A DNA stretch of 64,000 nucleotides, taken from SHZI01 sp964417725. Its GTDB lineage: Bacteria; Pseudomonadota; Gammaproteobacteria; Steroidobacterales; GCA-2729495. Numbering within the stretch: position 1 is the stretch's first letter; each line of letters starts with the position of its first letter. A program made the translations under genes and the position numbers. Shown here one piece after another: positions 8,352 through 16,645 of the stretch. The stretch spans positions 73,473 through 137,472 of the forward strand of contig CAYQIV010000004.1 in assembly GCA_964417725.1 (NCBI GenBank). The letters are read 5' to 3'. Under the pieces are notes generated by a model. The model made no database searches, was not told the origin of the DNA, and was given only the letters and a program-made list of their open reading frames with translations.

Positions 8352-9871
8352 GATTCATCCTGTCGGGCATGAGGCATTGCCGCGAGGTCGGTGCGCAACG
8401 CGGCGATATCGCTCGCCAGCGCCCGGTGCCCGGTCGGCTTGTTGTATGACAGCCGGATGCGTTCCCGCGGCACGCGCTCGCGCAGCATGGGTGGCCGCTC
8501 GCGGGCAAAGCGCGCCGTCGTCCAGCGGTTCCCGTAGCGGAACCAGCAATCGCAGCCTTCGCAGCCGCTGACCACGACGCCATCGAAGCCGCCGTTGCGC
8601 AAGGCATAGTCGATCACGGCCGGCGGCGCCATCCCGGCACAGGGCAGGTCGAGCTGTACCATCCGCGCATCGTTGACCAGATCGGCGCGGGCGGCGTGTT
8701 CACACGCCACCAGCAGGATCGCGGGCTGCTCGCCGGGGGGCGGTGCCTTGAGTTCCCGCGCCATGGCTTCCATGGAGGGGACGGGAATCTCGATGCCGCT
8801 TTTCAGGGGTTCCTGGCGACGGAAGGGCGAAGACGAAGGGCACGAGCCGGTGCAGATGCCGCAGCCCACGCATAGCGAAGGATTGACCTGCGCCTGCAGG
8901 TCGAGGTTTCGCCCATCGGTGCGTGGCACCATGTCGATGGCACCGTAGGGGCAATCTTCAGCGCAGAAGCCGCAGCCGGTGCAGTCGGGGAGGTGGACCA
9001 CGGCGACAGCAGGTTTCGGCGCGCGCCACAGCCACGGCAGCGCGGCGAGCAGCAGCGTGAAGCCGGTTGCTGCCAGCAGGGCCGTGGTTTCAGAGGTCAA
9101 GGTCTGGAACGGGAAGATCGCCAGGTAATACCAGTCGAAATCGAGGACCTCCGGTACCCGGTCGAGGTTCGCCGGGGCGTGGCTGGTGGCGGGTACCAGC
9201 AGCGACAGGGCCAGGAAGGCTGCAAGGCAGCTGCCCATCAGCAGGCGCGGCGGATTGATGCGCGGCAGCCGGATACGCAGCAGGTGAAACCACAGCCCCA
9301 GCACGAGAACGATCGGCAGGCCGATCAGGTGGATGAAGGCGATGAGTGTGAAAAAGCGCTCGCTGACGCTGTGATTGTCGAGGAAATTACGGCTCATCGG
9401 ATCGGTGAAAACCGGTAGCACGTCGAGCAGGCGCGCGGTGGATACCGCGACATACTGCGCCAGCTCATCCCACACCATCCAGTAGCCCGAGATGCCGAGA
9501 GTCATGACGATGAAGATCAGTGGCACGCCGGTGAACCATGAAAACCAGCGCGGGCCGTGGAAGCGCCGGCGGATGAACTCGCGCAGGAAGTGTGCGGTCA
9601 TCAGCAGCACGGCGGCGTCCGAGGCATAGCGGTGCAGGCTGCGCATGATGCCGCCGACATACCGTTGCCCATGGGTGATGCCGTCTACCGACTTCCATGC
9701 CCCGGACAGGCTGATGTCGTAGAACACAAACAGATAAATGCCGGTGACGAGTGCGATCCAGAAACAGTAGACGCACAGTGCGCCCAGCCAGTGGGCGGGG
9801 TTGAGATCCGGGCCGAACACGCTGGACGCGCGGGCCTCCACCCAGGCCAGGGCTTGTGCAAGTGGTCTCAT
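8348..9871 (-). CDS. Fusion of cytochrome b, 2x[4Fe-4S] ferredoxin and MvhD-like domain
   Basis: This 507-residue protein joins three electron-transfer modules. Residues 1-280 are a cytochrome b N-terminal membrane domain with heme ligands H80/H94 and H181/H196; the 14 and 15 spacings match bc1/b6 proteins. Residues about 290-350 are a two-cluster ferredoxin with C297-C300-C303-C307 and C334-C337-C340-C344. Residues about 385-480 resemble the MvhD/FlpD hydrogenase delta subunit, with C390, C411 and SGCEGCDCW. The start at 9871 overlaps the Sco stop as ATGA and removes a 15-residue unlikely extension. There are no Rieske or cytochrome c1 genes nearby. A role in feeding electrons between a soluble donor, the membrane and the adjacent reductases is inferred. 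Confidence 0.85.
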   Translation of the reverse strand: MRPLAQALAWVEARASSVFGPDLNPAHWLGALCVYCFWIALVTGIYLFVFYDISLSGAWKSVDGITHGQRYVGGIMRSLHRYASDAAVLLMTAHFLREFIRRRFHGPRWFSWFTGVPLIFIVMTLGISGYWMVWDELAQYVAVSTARLLDVLPVFTDPMSRNFLDNHSVSERFFTLIAFIHLIGLPIVLVLGLWFHLLRIRLPRINPPRLLMGSCLAAFLALSLLVPATSHAPANLDRVPEVLDFDWYYLAIFPFQTLTSETTALLAATGFTLLLAALPWLWRAPKPAVAVVHLPDCTGCGFCAEDCPYGAIDMVPRTDGRNLDLQAQVNPSLCVGCGICTGSCPSSSPFRRQEPLKSGIEIPVPSMEAMARELKAPPPGEQPAILLVACEHAARADLVNDARMVQLDLPCAGMAPPAVIDYALRNGGFDGVVVSGCEGCDCWFRYGNRWTTARFARERPPMLRERVPRERIRLSYNKPTGHRALASDIAALRTDLAAMPHARQDES

Positions 9872-10680
9872 GTGGCGCGCCTCCGGCGTGCATAACGGAT
9901 CTCCCGCCATAGCCACAGGCTCATGCCGCCGATGAACAGCACGCCAACCATGATGCCGATGAACAGAGAGTAGTCGAAGTAGTAGCTGTCGCTGCGCGCG
10001 TCGTAGACCGTGCAGAACAGCCGGACCCGCTTCTGCAGCCGGTCGTAGAGCCCGTCGTCACTGGCTGGGCGGCCGAGAATCAGGTCCTTGAGCGGCTCGA
10101 CGAGCAGCGGGGTGCTGAACGTCTCGCCGTAGACCTGCCGGTAGAGCACGCCGTCACCATCGATGATGCTGAGTTGGACAGTGTGATCGAAGCCGCGGGG
10201 CGAAGGTACGCTGGTCATGCCGAGCTTCGCCATGAGCTGCGTCATCGCCGTTGGGTCGTCGCCGCTCAGGAAATGCCACCCGGCGAGGCCAGCAACGGCA
10301 TGGCGCACGGCGAACGCGCGCATCGCTTCGGGGGTATCGACCGGGATGTCGAAGCCGATCGTGACGACGGTGAAGCTGTCCTCGCCGAGCGCCCGGCGGG
10401 CTTCCTGTACCACGCGAGCGATGTGCCGGGTGGTGACGCTGCATGAATATGTGCAGGCCGAGAACACCATGCTGACGATCAGCGGCTTGCCGTGAAAGGC
10501 CGCAAGCTTCCGCGGCCCGCCGTTGCTGTCGGTGAACTGCATGTCCGGGATCGGGGTGCCGATGGCCGCCTGACTGAATGCCATCGCCTGGCGCTCGGAC
10601 TCGGTATCGAAGGCCAGTGCATTGCCGGCAATGATGATGCCCAGCAGCAGGAGGGTCGTGTGCGCGTGTCGCCCCCGCAC
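9868..10680 (-). CDS. Sco1/SenC-family copper chaperone with C-terminal anchor
   Basis: This 270-residue Sco protein probably helps assemble the CuA or other metal site of the neighbouring subunit II. It has an N-terminal signal sequence, a thioredoxin-like fold with the copper-binding C76-x3-C80 pair (FSACTYSC), and the distal histidine in GFDHTVQL. Unusually, it continues past the Sco domain into a C-terminal membrane helix (FIGIMVGVLFIGGMSLWLW). The GTG start at 10680 gives a clean signal peptide but has no strong ribosome site, so the exact start is uncertain. It follows the subunit I gene, the same order as in norSY-senC clusters. Confidence 0.88.
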   Translation of the reverse strand: MRGRHAHTTLLLLGIIIAGNALAFDTESERQAMAFSQAAIGTPIPDMQFTDSNGGPRKLAAFHGKPLIVSMVFSACTYSCSVTTRHIARVVQEARRALGEDSFTVVTIGFDIPVDTPEAMRAFAVRHAVAGLAGWHFLSGDDPTAMTQLMAKLGMTSVPSPRGFDHTVQLSIIDGDGVLYRQVYGETFSTPLLVEPLKDLILGRPASDDGLYDRLQKRVRLFCTVYDARSDSYYFDYSLFIGIMVGVLFIGGMSLWLWREIRYARRRRAT

Positions 10681-10682
10681 CG

Positions 10683-10714
10683 CCGGACCGGCAGCGCGGG
10701 GCGTGCCGGTCCGG
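10683..10714. promoter_or_regulatory. Strong GC hairpin between subunit I and Sco genes
   Basis: A perfect 10-base inverted repeat (CCGGACCGGC and GCCGGTCCGG) with a 12-base loop lies between the subunit I stop and the GTG start of the Sco gene. It has no T tract, so a factor-independent terminator is unlikely. It could tune the level of the Sco gene or stabilise the upstream transcript. Confidence 0.5.
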
Positions 10715-10742
10715 TCGGGGGGTGTGTGGGTTGGGTGATGCC

Positions 10743-12446
10743 TCAGTCGATCTTCCACAACGTCGCCAGGTAGGCGTAGTTGATGTAGTAGTAGACGACG
10801 AAGATCAGCATCAGGAACATGGCCAGGGCGAAGGTGCCCGGTGCCACCAGGCCGCCGATGCCCAGACCGCTGTGTCCAGCCGTGTCCGGCACGGCGCGTG
10901 CCAGGATGGGCGGGCGGGTGGTGGCGTAGGTGGCTGGCACGTCCTTGTGCTTGCCGAAGAGGACGGTGCCGAGCATGAGGAAGACGAACAGGGCACCGCC
11001 GACCACCGAGATCAGCGCACTCATGCCGTTCAGCCCCATCAGGGTATAGGCCATGCCCGGGTAGGCCCATTCGAAGGGCGCGCCGGTGAAGGCCATGTCC
11101 CAGTGCCGGCGTGACACGCCCAGTGTGCCGGCGCCCATCATGAAGAAGCACTGGCCGGCCGTGCCGATGCCGAACAGCCAGGGCTGCCACTGGGCCAGCT
11201 TCGGCAGGATCAGCTCACGGCGGAACAGCACGGGCACCAGCCAGAAGCTCATGGCCATGAAAGCCAGCGTCGTGCCCAGTGCGACCGTGCCGTGGAAGTG
11301 ACCGGGCACGTAAATCGTGTTGTGGATGAGGAAGTTGATCTGCTCGACACCCATCACAACGCCGGAAATGCCACCGATGAAGCCGAAGCCGACCAGGGAG
11401 AGGAACATCCCCGAAAAGGCGGGGTTGCCCCACGGGGCCTTGCGCAGCCACTCGAACAGGCCGCGGTTGAGCCCCTTGCTGCGCTGGGCCACCTCGATGG
11501 CGCCCGGCACCGTCAGGCCGTGGACGAGGCTCGCCAGCACCGCGAGGTACATCGCATAGCTGGTGTTGAAGATCTTCCACTCCGTACCCACGCCCGGATC
11601 GACCAGCAAGTGGTGTGCCGAGGCCAGGTTGATGAACATGATGTAGAGCAGGAAGGCACCACGGCTGACCTTCTCGGACATCGGCTTTGCACCGAAGACG
11701 ATCGCGGCGATGGCGTACCACACCGAGACCTGTGCGGCGACGTTGATCTGCTGCGAGGAGTGGCCGAGCGCCCACCAGATCAGGCGGTACATCAACGGGT
11801 CGATGTGGCTGATGTAGCCCACCGACCAGAGGAATGTCGGGATGAGGATGATGGCGCCCGAAGCGATGGTGAATACGGCGATGATGGCTGCCGTGAGCGC
11901 ACCGAAGGTGACCAGGGGCAGCGAGCCTTCGTAGGTCTTCTCGGCACGTGCCACCACCAGGTTGGCGAAGAACACGAAGCAGCCGATGAGGGCGCCGACC
12001 GCGAAGAGGATCAGGCCGAGATAGAAATGAGGCGCTGCGGGCATCGGCACGTAGGAAGTCATCATCACCGATGAACTGCCCTGCAAAATCGACACGGCGG
12101 CGATGGCCGCACCGACCAGCATCAGGACGAAACCCGACCAGGCCCATCGTGGGGCGGCCATGCGCGAGCGCAGCAGCACCGTCGAGCAGAAATACAGGAT
12201 GGCCACCTCGAAGTAGATCAGCCACACCAGCAGCGTGACCACACCATGCCCGGTGAGCGTCTGATAGAAGCGTGAGGCATCGAGGAGCTGCACGGCAGGC
12301 CAGCGCGTCAGGGCGACGAGCAGGCCGAGCAGGCCGCCGACTCCCAGAAAGACGATGGCGGCGACGGCATTGGCCTTGATCAGCGTTTCGGCCGACTTGT
12401 GCCAGACGAGCCCCGTCTCGGGGCAGGTGCGAAATAGCGGTTTCAT
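10743..12446 (-). CDS. Heme-copper oxidase superfamily subunit I, sNOR/NorY-like
   Basis: This 567-residue protein has about 12-13 membrane helices. Heme and metal ligands are present: H67 (TGHG), H229 (LGHSSQQ), H278-H279 (SAHH) and H383/H385 (PGHFHG). The residue four after H229, where A- and B-type oxidases carry the cross-linked tyrosine, is Q233. The C-type replacement tyrosine after the HH pair is also absent (HHLLVDPG). It is therefore a complete but non-canonical member, most like the sNOR catalytic subunits (NorY) that occur with a CuA subunit and a Sco gene. A plain oxygen reductase of unusual type is the alternative. It lies just downstream of subunit II. Confidence 0.82.
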   Translation of the reverse strand: MKPLFRTCPETGLVWHKSAETLIKANAVAAIVFLGVGGLLGLLVALTRWPAVQLLDASRFYQTLTGHGVVTLLVWLIYFEVAILYFCSTVLLRSRMAAPRWAWSGFVLMLVGAAIAAVSILQGSSSVMMTSYVPMPAAPHFYLGLILFAVGALIGCFVFFANLVVARAEKTYEGSLPLVTFGALTAAIIAVFTIASGAIILIPTFLWSVGYISHIDPLMYRLIWWALGHSSQQINVAAQVSVWYAIAAIVFGAKPMSEKVSRGAFLLYIMFINLASAHHLLVDPGVGTEWKIFNTSYAMYLAVLASLVHGLTVPGAIEVAQRSKGLNRGLFEWLRKAPWGNPAFSGMFLSLVGFGFIGGISGVVMGVEQINFLIHNTIYVPGHFHGTVALGTTLAFMAMSFWLVPVLFRRELILPKLAQWQPWLFGIGTAGQCFFMMGAGTLGVSRRHWDMAFTGAPFEWAYPGMAYTLMGLNGMSALISVVGGALFVFLMLGTVLFGKHKDVPATYATTRPPILARAVPDTAGHSGLGIGGLVAPGTFALAMFLMLIFVVYYYINYAYLATLWKID

Positions 12447-12470
12447 CGTTCCAGTTCCCCCAGAACCCTG

Positions 12471-13013
12471 TTAATCGATCACGTAGAGCTTGCTGAGCAT
12501 GGTGTGGTGCATGATTCCGCAGTACTCATTGCACACCAGCGCGTATTCACCCGATTCGGTCGGCGTGATCGTCAGCACCATGTCGTATCCCGGTACGACC
12601 TGGATGTTGACGTTGATCGGCTGCAGGGAGAATCCGTGCTGCCAGTCGGCCGAGGAGACGTGCAGGCGGTAGGTTTCGCCTTTCTTGAGCTCCAGCACCG
12701 GATACCACTGCCAGAGCCGTGCCAGCAGATAGACGTCACTTCCGGCGGGTGGGCGGACCACCGGGATCTGCATGTTCGATTCCTGCCGGACCGTGTACTC
12801 GGCGACCATCGCCTCGACCTTGGCGACATGGCTTTCCGGCGTGATGCGGTAGGCTTCTCCGGAGTAGTTCTGTTCGCCATAGACATGCCAGTAAGGCATC
12901 CAGAAGAACATGATCAGGCACCACGCCAGGGCGATGATGATCCAGATCGTTTCTACCCGGTCGATGGGTTGTTTCCACCAGACCTTCTCGGCCGGGGGCA
13001 GCAGTGCACTCAT
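12471..13013 (-). CDS. CuA-containing subunit II of the oxidase-like complex
   Basis: This 180-residue protein has one N-terminal membrane helix (residues about 22-40) and a cupredoxin domain. The full CuA ligand set is visible: H126 (WQHGFS), C161-x3-C165-x3-H169-x2-M172 (CNEYCGIMHHTM). It should accept electrons from a soluble or membrane cytochrome c and pass them to the subunit I heme. It is short compared with cytochrome oxidase subunit II, which usually has two helices, and resembles NorS or ba3-type subunit II. A GGAGGAG sits seven bases before the start. It is followed 24 bases later by the subunit I gene. Confidence 0.9.
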   Translation of the reverse strand: MSALLPPAEKVWWKQPIDRVETIWIIIALAWCLIMFFWMPYWHVYGEQNYSGEAYRITPESHVAKVEAMVAEYTVRQESNMQIPVVRPPAGSDVYLLARLWQWYPVLELKKGETYRLHVSSADWQHGFSLQPINVNIQVVPGYDMVLTITPTESGEYALVCNEYCGIMHHTMLSKLYVID

Positions 13014-13035
13014 GGTGGCTCCTCCGCGAAGCGCG

Positions 13036-13215
13036 TTACTTGCCGAGGGGGATGGTGACGATCTCCATCACCCCCCAGATGATGTAGAAGACGGTCGGGA
13101 TCACGACGCCGAGGAACAGCAGCAGGAAGGGGTTGTCGAGGATTTTCTGCATGGCCGGGGTCTGTTCCGGCTCGTCGTTCTTGGGGTCGTGCTGGGCTTG
13201 GTCGTGGTTACTCAT
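13036..13215 (-). CDS. Small single-helix subunit, first gene of the oxidase-like operon
   Basis: This 59-residue protein has a charged N-terminus, then one membrane helix (residues about 30-50, FLLLFLGVVIPTVFYIIWGV). It has the look of a small structural subunit of a heme-copper complex, like the single-helix subunits of caa3 or ba3 enzymes. The start at 13215 has GGGAGG six bases upstream; the longer frame from 13278 has none. It is the first gene after an AT-rich divergent region that probably contains the operon promoter. Confidence 0.75.
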   Translation of the reverse strand: MSNHDQAQHDPKNDEPEQTPAMQKILDNPFLLLFLGVVIPTVFYIIWGVMEIVTIPLGK

Positions 13216-13487
13216 GCGTTGCCTCCCTGTGGCTCGGCGGGCACTGCCGCGCGGACATGCCGGCGCCGGTGCGAACATTAGCGGACTGGCAGATTTATAA
13301 CAGGCGTATTTTCCACATCTTTAAGGGGCTGCGTAACCACCGGGCTGCTGTGTATCATGGCCCCGCAGCCGACGGTCGGCAGCGCGCTCCTTGCCCGGTG
13401 GTTTCCGGGGCCGGGAAACGGCTCCGCCCGGGCCCGCGCTGGGCGGACGGGCCACGCCCTGTCTGATGGTCCCCGGATAGTTCCCCA
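13216..13487. promoter_or_regulatory. Divergent intergenic region upstream of the oxidase-like operon
   Basis: No gene is seen in these 272 bases. The stretch at about 13275-13325 is markedly AT-rich for this genome (TTTATAAC, TATTTTCC, TCTTTAAG) and is the natural place for the promoter of the nine-gene minus-strand operon. No convincing FNR/Dnr palindrome (TTGAT-N4-ATCAA) was found. An AAGATGT-like half site on the minus strand near 13317-13323 is too degenerate to call an NsrR operator. A short perfect palindrome, GCCGACGGTCGGC, lies near 13368-13380. Confidence 0.4.
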
Positions 13488-14120
13488 ATGCGCCATTATC
13501 CCACCGAAATGAAGCGTAACGCCATGGCCCTGACGGCTGCGGTCCTGCTGGCCGGATGCATGCCGGGACCGGCACCGGAGGACCCGGACCGATTCCTGGC
13601 CCTTGGCGAGATGGGACAGCCTCTGGCCGATGGGGAAGGGCCACCCCATTGCATCCTTGATCGCCATACCGAACTGGTCTGGGCCGTGCCCCGGGCGGGC
13701 AGCGACCTGCTTGACCCTGCGCACACCTACACCTGGTTCAATCCTGTGCGCGAGGCCAATGCCGGCGATACAGGCCTGCGCGGCGGCGGCCGCTGCCCGC
13801 TAACGCGCTGCGACACCGAGGCGCTGGTCGAGACCGTCAACGCCCGCGGCCTGTGCGGCTGGCAGGATTGGCGCCTGCCCGGTCACGAGGAGGTCATCGT
13901 CCTCGGCAAGCACCACGGTGGCCACCCGATCGGCCTGCACCCGAAACTTTTCCCGGATGCCCGGCCCGGGGAAGTCTGGACGGCGACGACATTCCGCCTG
14001 CATGCGCCAGGTGCCTGGGCCTTCGACCCGCAGAGTGGCCTCGACCGCGTCGATGAAAAGACCGCGGCCAAGCCGGTGCGTCTGGTGCGCGGCACCATGG
14101 TCCTGCCCAAGCGCCGGTAG
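13488..14120 (+). CDS. DUF1566 (Lcl-type) lipoprotein
   Basis: This 210-residue protein has a lipoprotein signal with the lipobox LLAGC near residue 24, so it should be anchored in the outer membrane. The rest carries the DUF1566/Lcl pattern: a TGLVW-like segment (TELVWAV), a paired-cysteine stretch, and GWQDWRLPG, with further tryptophans and a final repeat of the fold. The function of the family is poorly known. An alternative start at 13509 (MKRNAM) gives a more typical short signal peptide; neither start has a good ribosome site. It is followed four bases later by the heme A synthase gene. Confidence 0.8.
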   Translation: MRHYPTEMKRNAMALTAAVLLAGCMPGPAPEDPDRFLALGEMGQPLADGEGPPHCILDRHTELVWAVPRAGSDLLDPAHTYTWFNPVREANAGDTGLRGGGRCPLTRCDTEALVETVNARGLCGWQDWRLPGHEEVIVLGKHHGGHPIGLHPKLFPDARPGEVWTATTFRLHAPGAWAFDPQSGLDRVDEKTAAKPVRLVRGTMVLPKRR

Positions 14121-14124
14121 GCCG

Positions 14125-15177
14125 ATGTCCACCGCACCCGGGGACAAGGCGCTCGGCCATTGGCTGCTGTGCTGCTGTGCGATGCTGTTGCTGCTGGTCA
14201 TGGTCGGCGGTGCGACGCGCCTGACCGGCTCGGGGCTTTCCATCGTCGAGTGGCGTCCCGTGACGGGCATCCTGCCGCCGACCAGCGAGGCCGGCTGGCA
14301 GGCCGAGATGGACAAGTACCGGCAGAGTCCCGAATACCAGAAGGTGCGCCGGGGCATGTCGCTGGCGGACTTCAAGAAGATCTACTGGTTTGAATATTTC
14401 CACCGCTTGGTGGCGCGCCTGCTTGGCGTGGCCTTCGCCCTGCCGCTCGCCTGGTTCTGGTGGCGCGGCCGCATCCCGGCGGGGCTGCGCTGGCCGCTGG
14501 CGGGGATTCTGGCGCTGGGTGCGGCCCAGGGCTACATGGGCTGGTTCATGGTCAAGAGCGGTTTGGCCGACATCCCGCGCGTCAGTCCATACCGGCTGGC
14601 CGCACACCTCGGCCTGGCCCTGACGATCTACGCCGCGATGCTGTGGGTGGCCCTCGGCCTCCTGTGGCCGCGGCCGTCCGAAGGCGGGCGGCCGTATCGC
14701 GCCGGCCGATGGGTGCAGGGGCTGCTCGGGCTCGTCGTCTTCACCATCCTGTCCGGCGCCTTCGTGGCTGGCCTGCGCGCCGGCCACGTCTACAACACCT
14801 TTCCGCTGATGGATGGACGCTGGATCCCCGACGGCCTGCTGCACTACCAGCCGCTGTGGCGGAATTTCTTCGAGAACCCGTTGACGGTCCAGTTCGTCCA
14901 CCGCTACCTGGCACTCAGCACCCTGCTTTGCGTGATCACGGCCTGGTGGCTGGGGCGGCGGGAAGTCGCCGACGGCCCGGCCCGGCTGGCCCTGCACGGC
15001 CTGCTGTGCGCCGCCCTCATCCAGGTCGCCATGGGCATCGGCACGCTGCTCTGGTACGTGCCGGTATGGCTCGGCACCCTGCATCAGGGCGGGGCGGTCA
15101 TCGTCCTCTCCGCCGCGCTCACCGCCCGCCATGCGCTGCGCCGCTCTGGCGCGAACCCGGTAACGGCCGGCGCCTGA
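14125..15177 (+). CDS. ctaA: Heme A synthase (COX15/CtaA)
   Basis: This 350-residue inner-membrane protein oxidises the methyl group of heme O to make heme A. It has eight predicted helices in two pseudo-repeats. The four conserved histidines fall in EYFHRLVARLLG, RLAAHLGLAL, VQFVHRYLAL and GTLHQGGAV. The loop GATRLTGSGLSIVEWRPVTG near the N-terminus is diagnostic of the proteobacterial type. No heme O synthase (ctaB) is found in the window. Its presence implies that the cell makes an a-type oxidase, but not necessarily the one encoded on the other strand, because tyrosine-less relatives usually use b-type hemes. Confidence 0.93.
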   Translation: MSTAPGDKALGHWLLCCCAMLLLLVMVGGATRLTGSGLSIVEWRPVTGILPPTSEAGWQAEMDKYRQSPEYQKVRRGMSLADFKKIYWFEYFHRLVARLLGVAFALPLAWFWWRGRIPAGLRWPLAGILALGAAQGYMGWFMVKSGLADIPRVSPYRLAAHLGLALTIYAAMLWVALGLLWPRPSEGGRPYRAGRWVQGLLGLVVFTILSGAFVAGLRAGHVYNTFPLMDGRWIPDGLLHYQPLWRNFFENPLTVQFVHRYLALSTLLCVITAWWLGRREVADGPARLALHGLLCAALIQVAMGIGTLLWYVPVWLGTLHQGGAVIVLSAALTARHALRRSGANPVTAGA

Positions 15178-15183
15178 GCCGGC

Positions 15184-16299
15184 TCAGGTGCCTTTGCGCA
15201 GCACCCGTGCCGCCTGTTCGAGGGCGGCGATCTTGCCGAAGGCCCGCTCGCGGGGCAGGAACCACATGCCGCAGTCGGAGGCCAGGCGCAGGTTCGCGGC
15301 AGGAACGACCTGCATCGCGTCCCGTGCCCGCCCGATGATGTGCTCGACGGTTTCGACCGGCGCCTCGGTGTCGAGGTTGAGCAGGCCGAGGATGATCTTC
15401 TTGTTCCGCACGCGCTCGAGCAGTGCCGGGGTATGGCCGGGCTGCTCGTATTCGAGACTGACTTCATCGACCCGGGTTGCCGCGACCAGATCGAGCGACT
15501 TCTCGTAAACCGGATTGACCCGCTTGGCCGCGATGTTCTTCGAATAGCCGTAGCAGACGTGCACGGCCGTCGGGATCTCGAGGCCGTGGACCGCCCGGTC
15601 GATGGCCTCGACCGCGAAGTCCTTGACCTCGCTGTAACGGAAATGCGCTTCCGGCTCGTCGATCTGCACGAGATCGGCCCCCGCCGCCTGCAGCGCACGC
15701 AGTTCCTGATTGAGCGCATCGGCGATGGCGAAGGCCAGCTTCGCCGTCGAACCGTAGTGGGCGTCGGCGACCCGCACTGCCAGTGAACACGGGCCGATGA
15801 TCGTCATCTTGGTCTTTTGCGTCGTATGGCGCTTGAGGAAGGCAAAATCATCGGCCAGCAGTGGGCGATCGCGGGTGATGGGCCCGGTCACCGTCGGGAC
15901 CGTCAGCTTGAACCGTGCGGGGGGTGCAGCGCCACCGGCCGGCGTCTCGCCGGTGTCCGTGGCCAGGGAAGGCCGGTGCTTCATCGTCAGGGCGTCGCCG
16001 ATGTCGCCCATCTTCACGGTGTATTCGCTGCGGTTGACGCTGTCGATGCCGCCCAGCACGTTGAAATAGCCGCTGAAGGTCTGACGCCGCTGCTCGCCGT
16101 CGGTGATGTAGGTCAGGCCGGCGCGCTGCTGGTCGAAGATCGCGAGTAGCGTGGCATCGTCGAGGGCCTCGGCGCGATGGGCTTCGGGAATCTGCCACCA
16201 GGTGTTCTCGGGGGCGAAAAAGCGGTCGTGGTCGGCGAGCCACCTTGGCTTGGACCAGCTGCCGACGATCTGGGTGGGGAAGGGGGGCAGCGCGCTCAT
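15184..16299 (-). CDS. MetE-core family protein (cobalamin-independent methionine synthase C-terminal type)
   Basis: This 371-residue protein contains only the C-terminal catalytic barrel of MetE. The zinc ligands appear in order: H and C in AVHVCYG, E in VSLEYEQPG and C in ASDCGMWFL; DEPEAHF matches the substrate loop. It is half the size of full MetE (about 750 residues) and resembles the archaeal-type or unassigned MetE-like methyltransferases, so the methyl donor and acceptor are unknown. The start at 16299 has GAGGA upstream; the longer reading frame to 16455 has no support. It stands alone, convergent with ctaA. Confidence 0.85.
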   Translation of the reverse strand: MSALPPFPTQIVGSWSKPRWLADHDRFFAPENTWWQIPEAHRAEALDDATLLAIFDQQRAGLTYITDGEQRRQTFSGYFNVLGGIDSVNRSEYTVKMGDIGDALTMKHRPSLATDTGETPAGGAAPPARFKLTVPTVTGPITRDRPLLADDFAFLKRHTTQKTKMTIIGPCSLAVRVADAHYGSTAKLAFAIADALNQELRALQAAGADLVQIDEPEAHFRYSEVKDFAVEAIDRAVHGLEIPTAVHVCYGYSKNIAAKRVNPVYEKSLDLVAATRVDEVSLEYEQPGHTPALLERVRNKKIILGLLNLDTEAPVETVEHIIGRARDAMQVVPAANLRLASDCGMWFLPRERAFGKIAALEQAARVLRKGT

Positions 16300-16645
16300 C
16301 GTATGTCCTCGGGGATATGGGCGGGTGCCCGGGATGATAGGTGACCCTGCGACAAAACGCCCCTCCAGTCCTTGTGCATCGGCCGCATGCCGCGGTGACA
16401 GCCACGGCCTCCGCTCACGGCGGGACGTCCGATGGCCCGGCAACGGCCGCGGCAAGGAGGGGGTCTGTCCGATTCCCCTGCGTTATGTCGAAAAGGTTGC
16501 CCGACGGGCAGAAGATCTGTTAGCGTCGAGACCAAGTCTAGAAAACTCCCGCGCGTCCCGGTCGGCAGGTGTCGGGCCAGGGTGCCGCAGGAAATACTCG
16601 AAAAGAACAGGGCCGGGCCTCGCCCGGACCCCCAGGGGAAACGCC
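16300..16645. other. Intergenic region without a recognisable gene
   Basis: These 346 bases separate divergent genes. No ORF with coding character was found. A short GC hairpin (GGCCGGGC with GCCCGGACC) lies just before the ribosome site of the gene at 16646 and may form in its leader. Promoters for both flanking genes are expected here, but no clear -35/-10 pair could be assigned. Confidence 0.4.

Noticed and set aside
13300..13330. A possible NsrR operator upstream of the oxidase-like operon
   Set aside because: Only one half site (AAGATGT) fits on the minus strand. The second half is offset by two bases and degenerate, so I do not call it.
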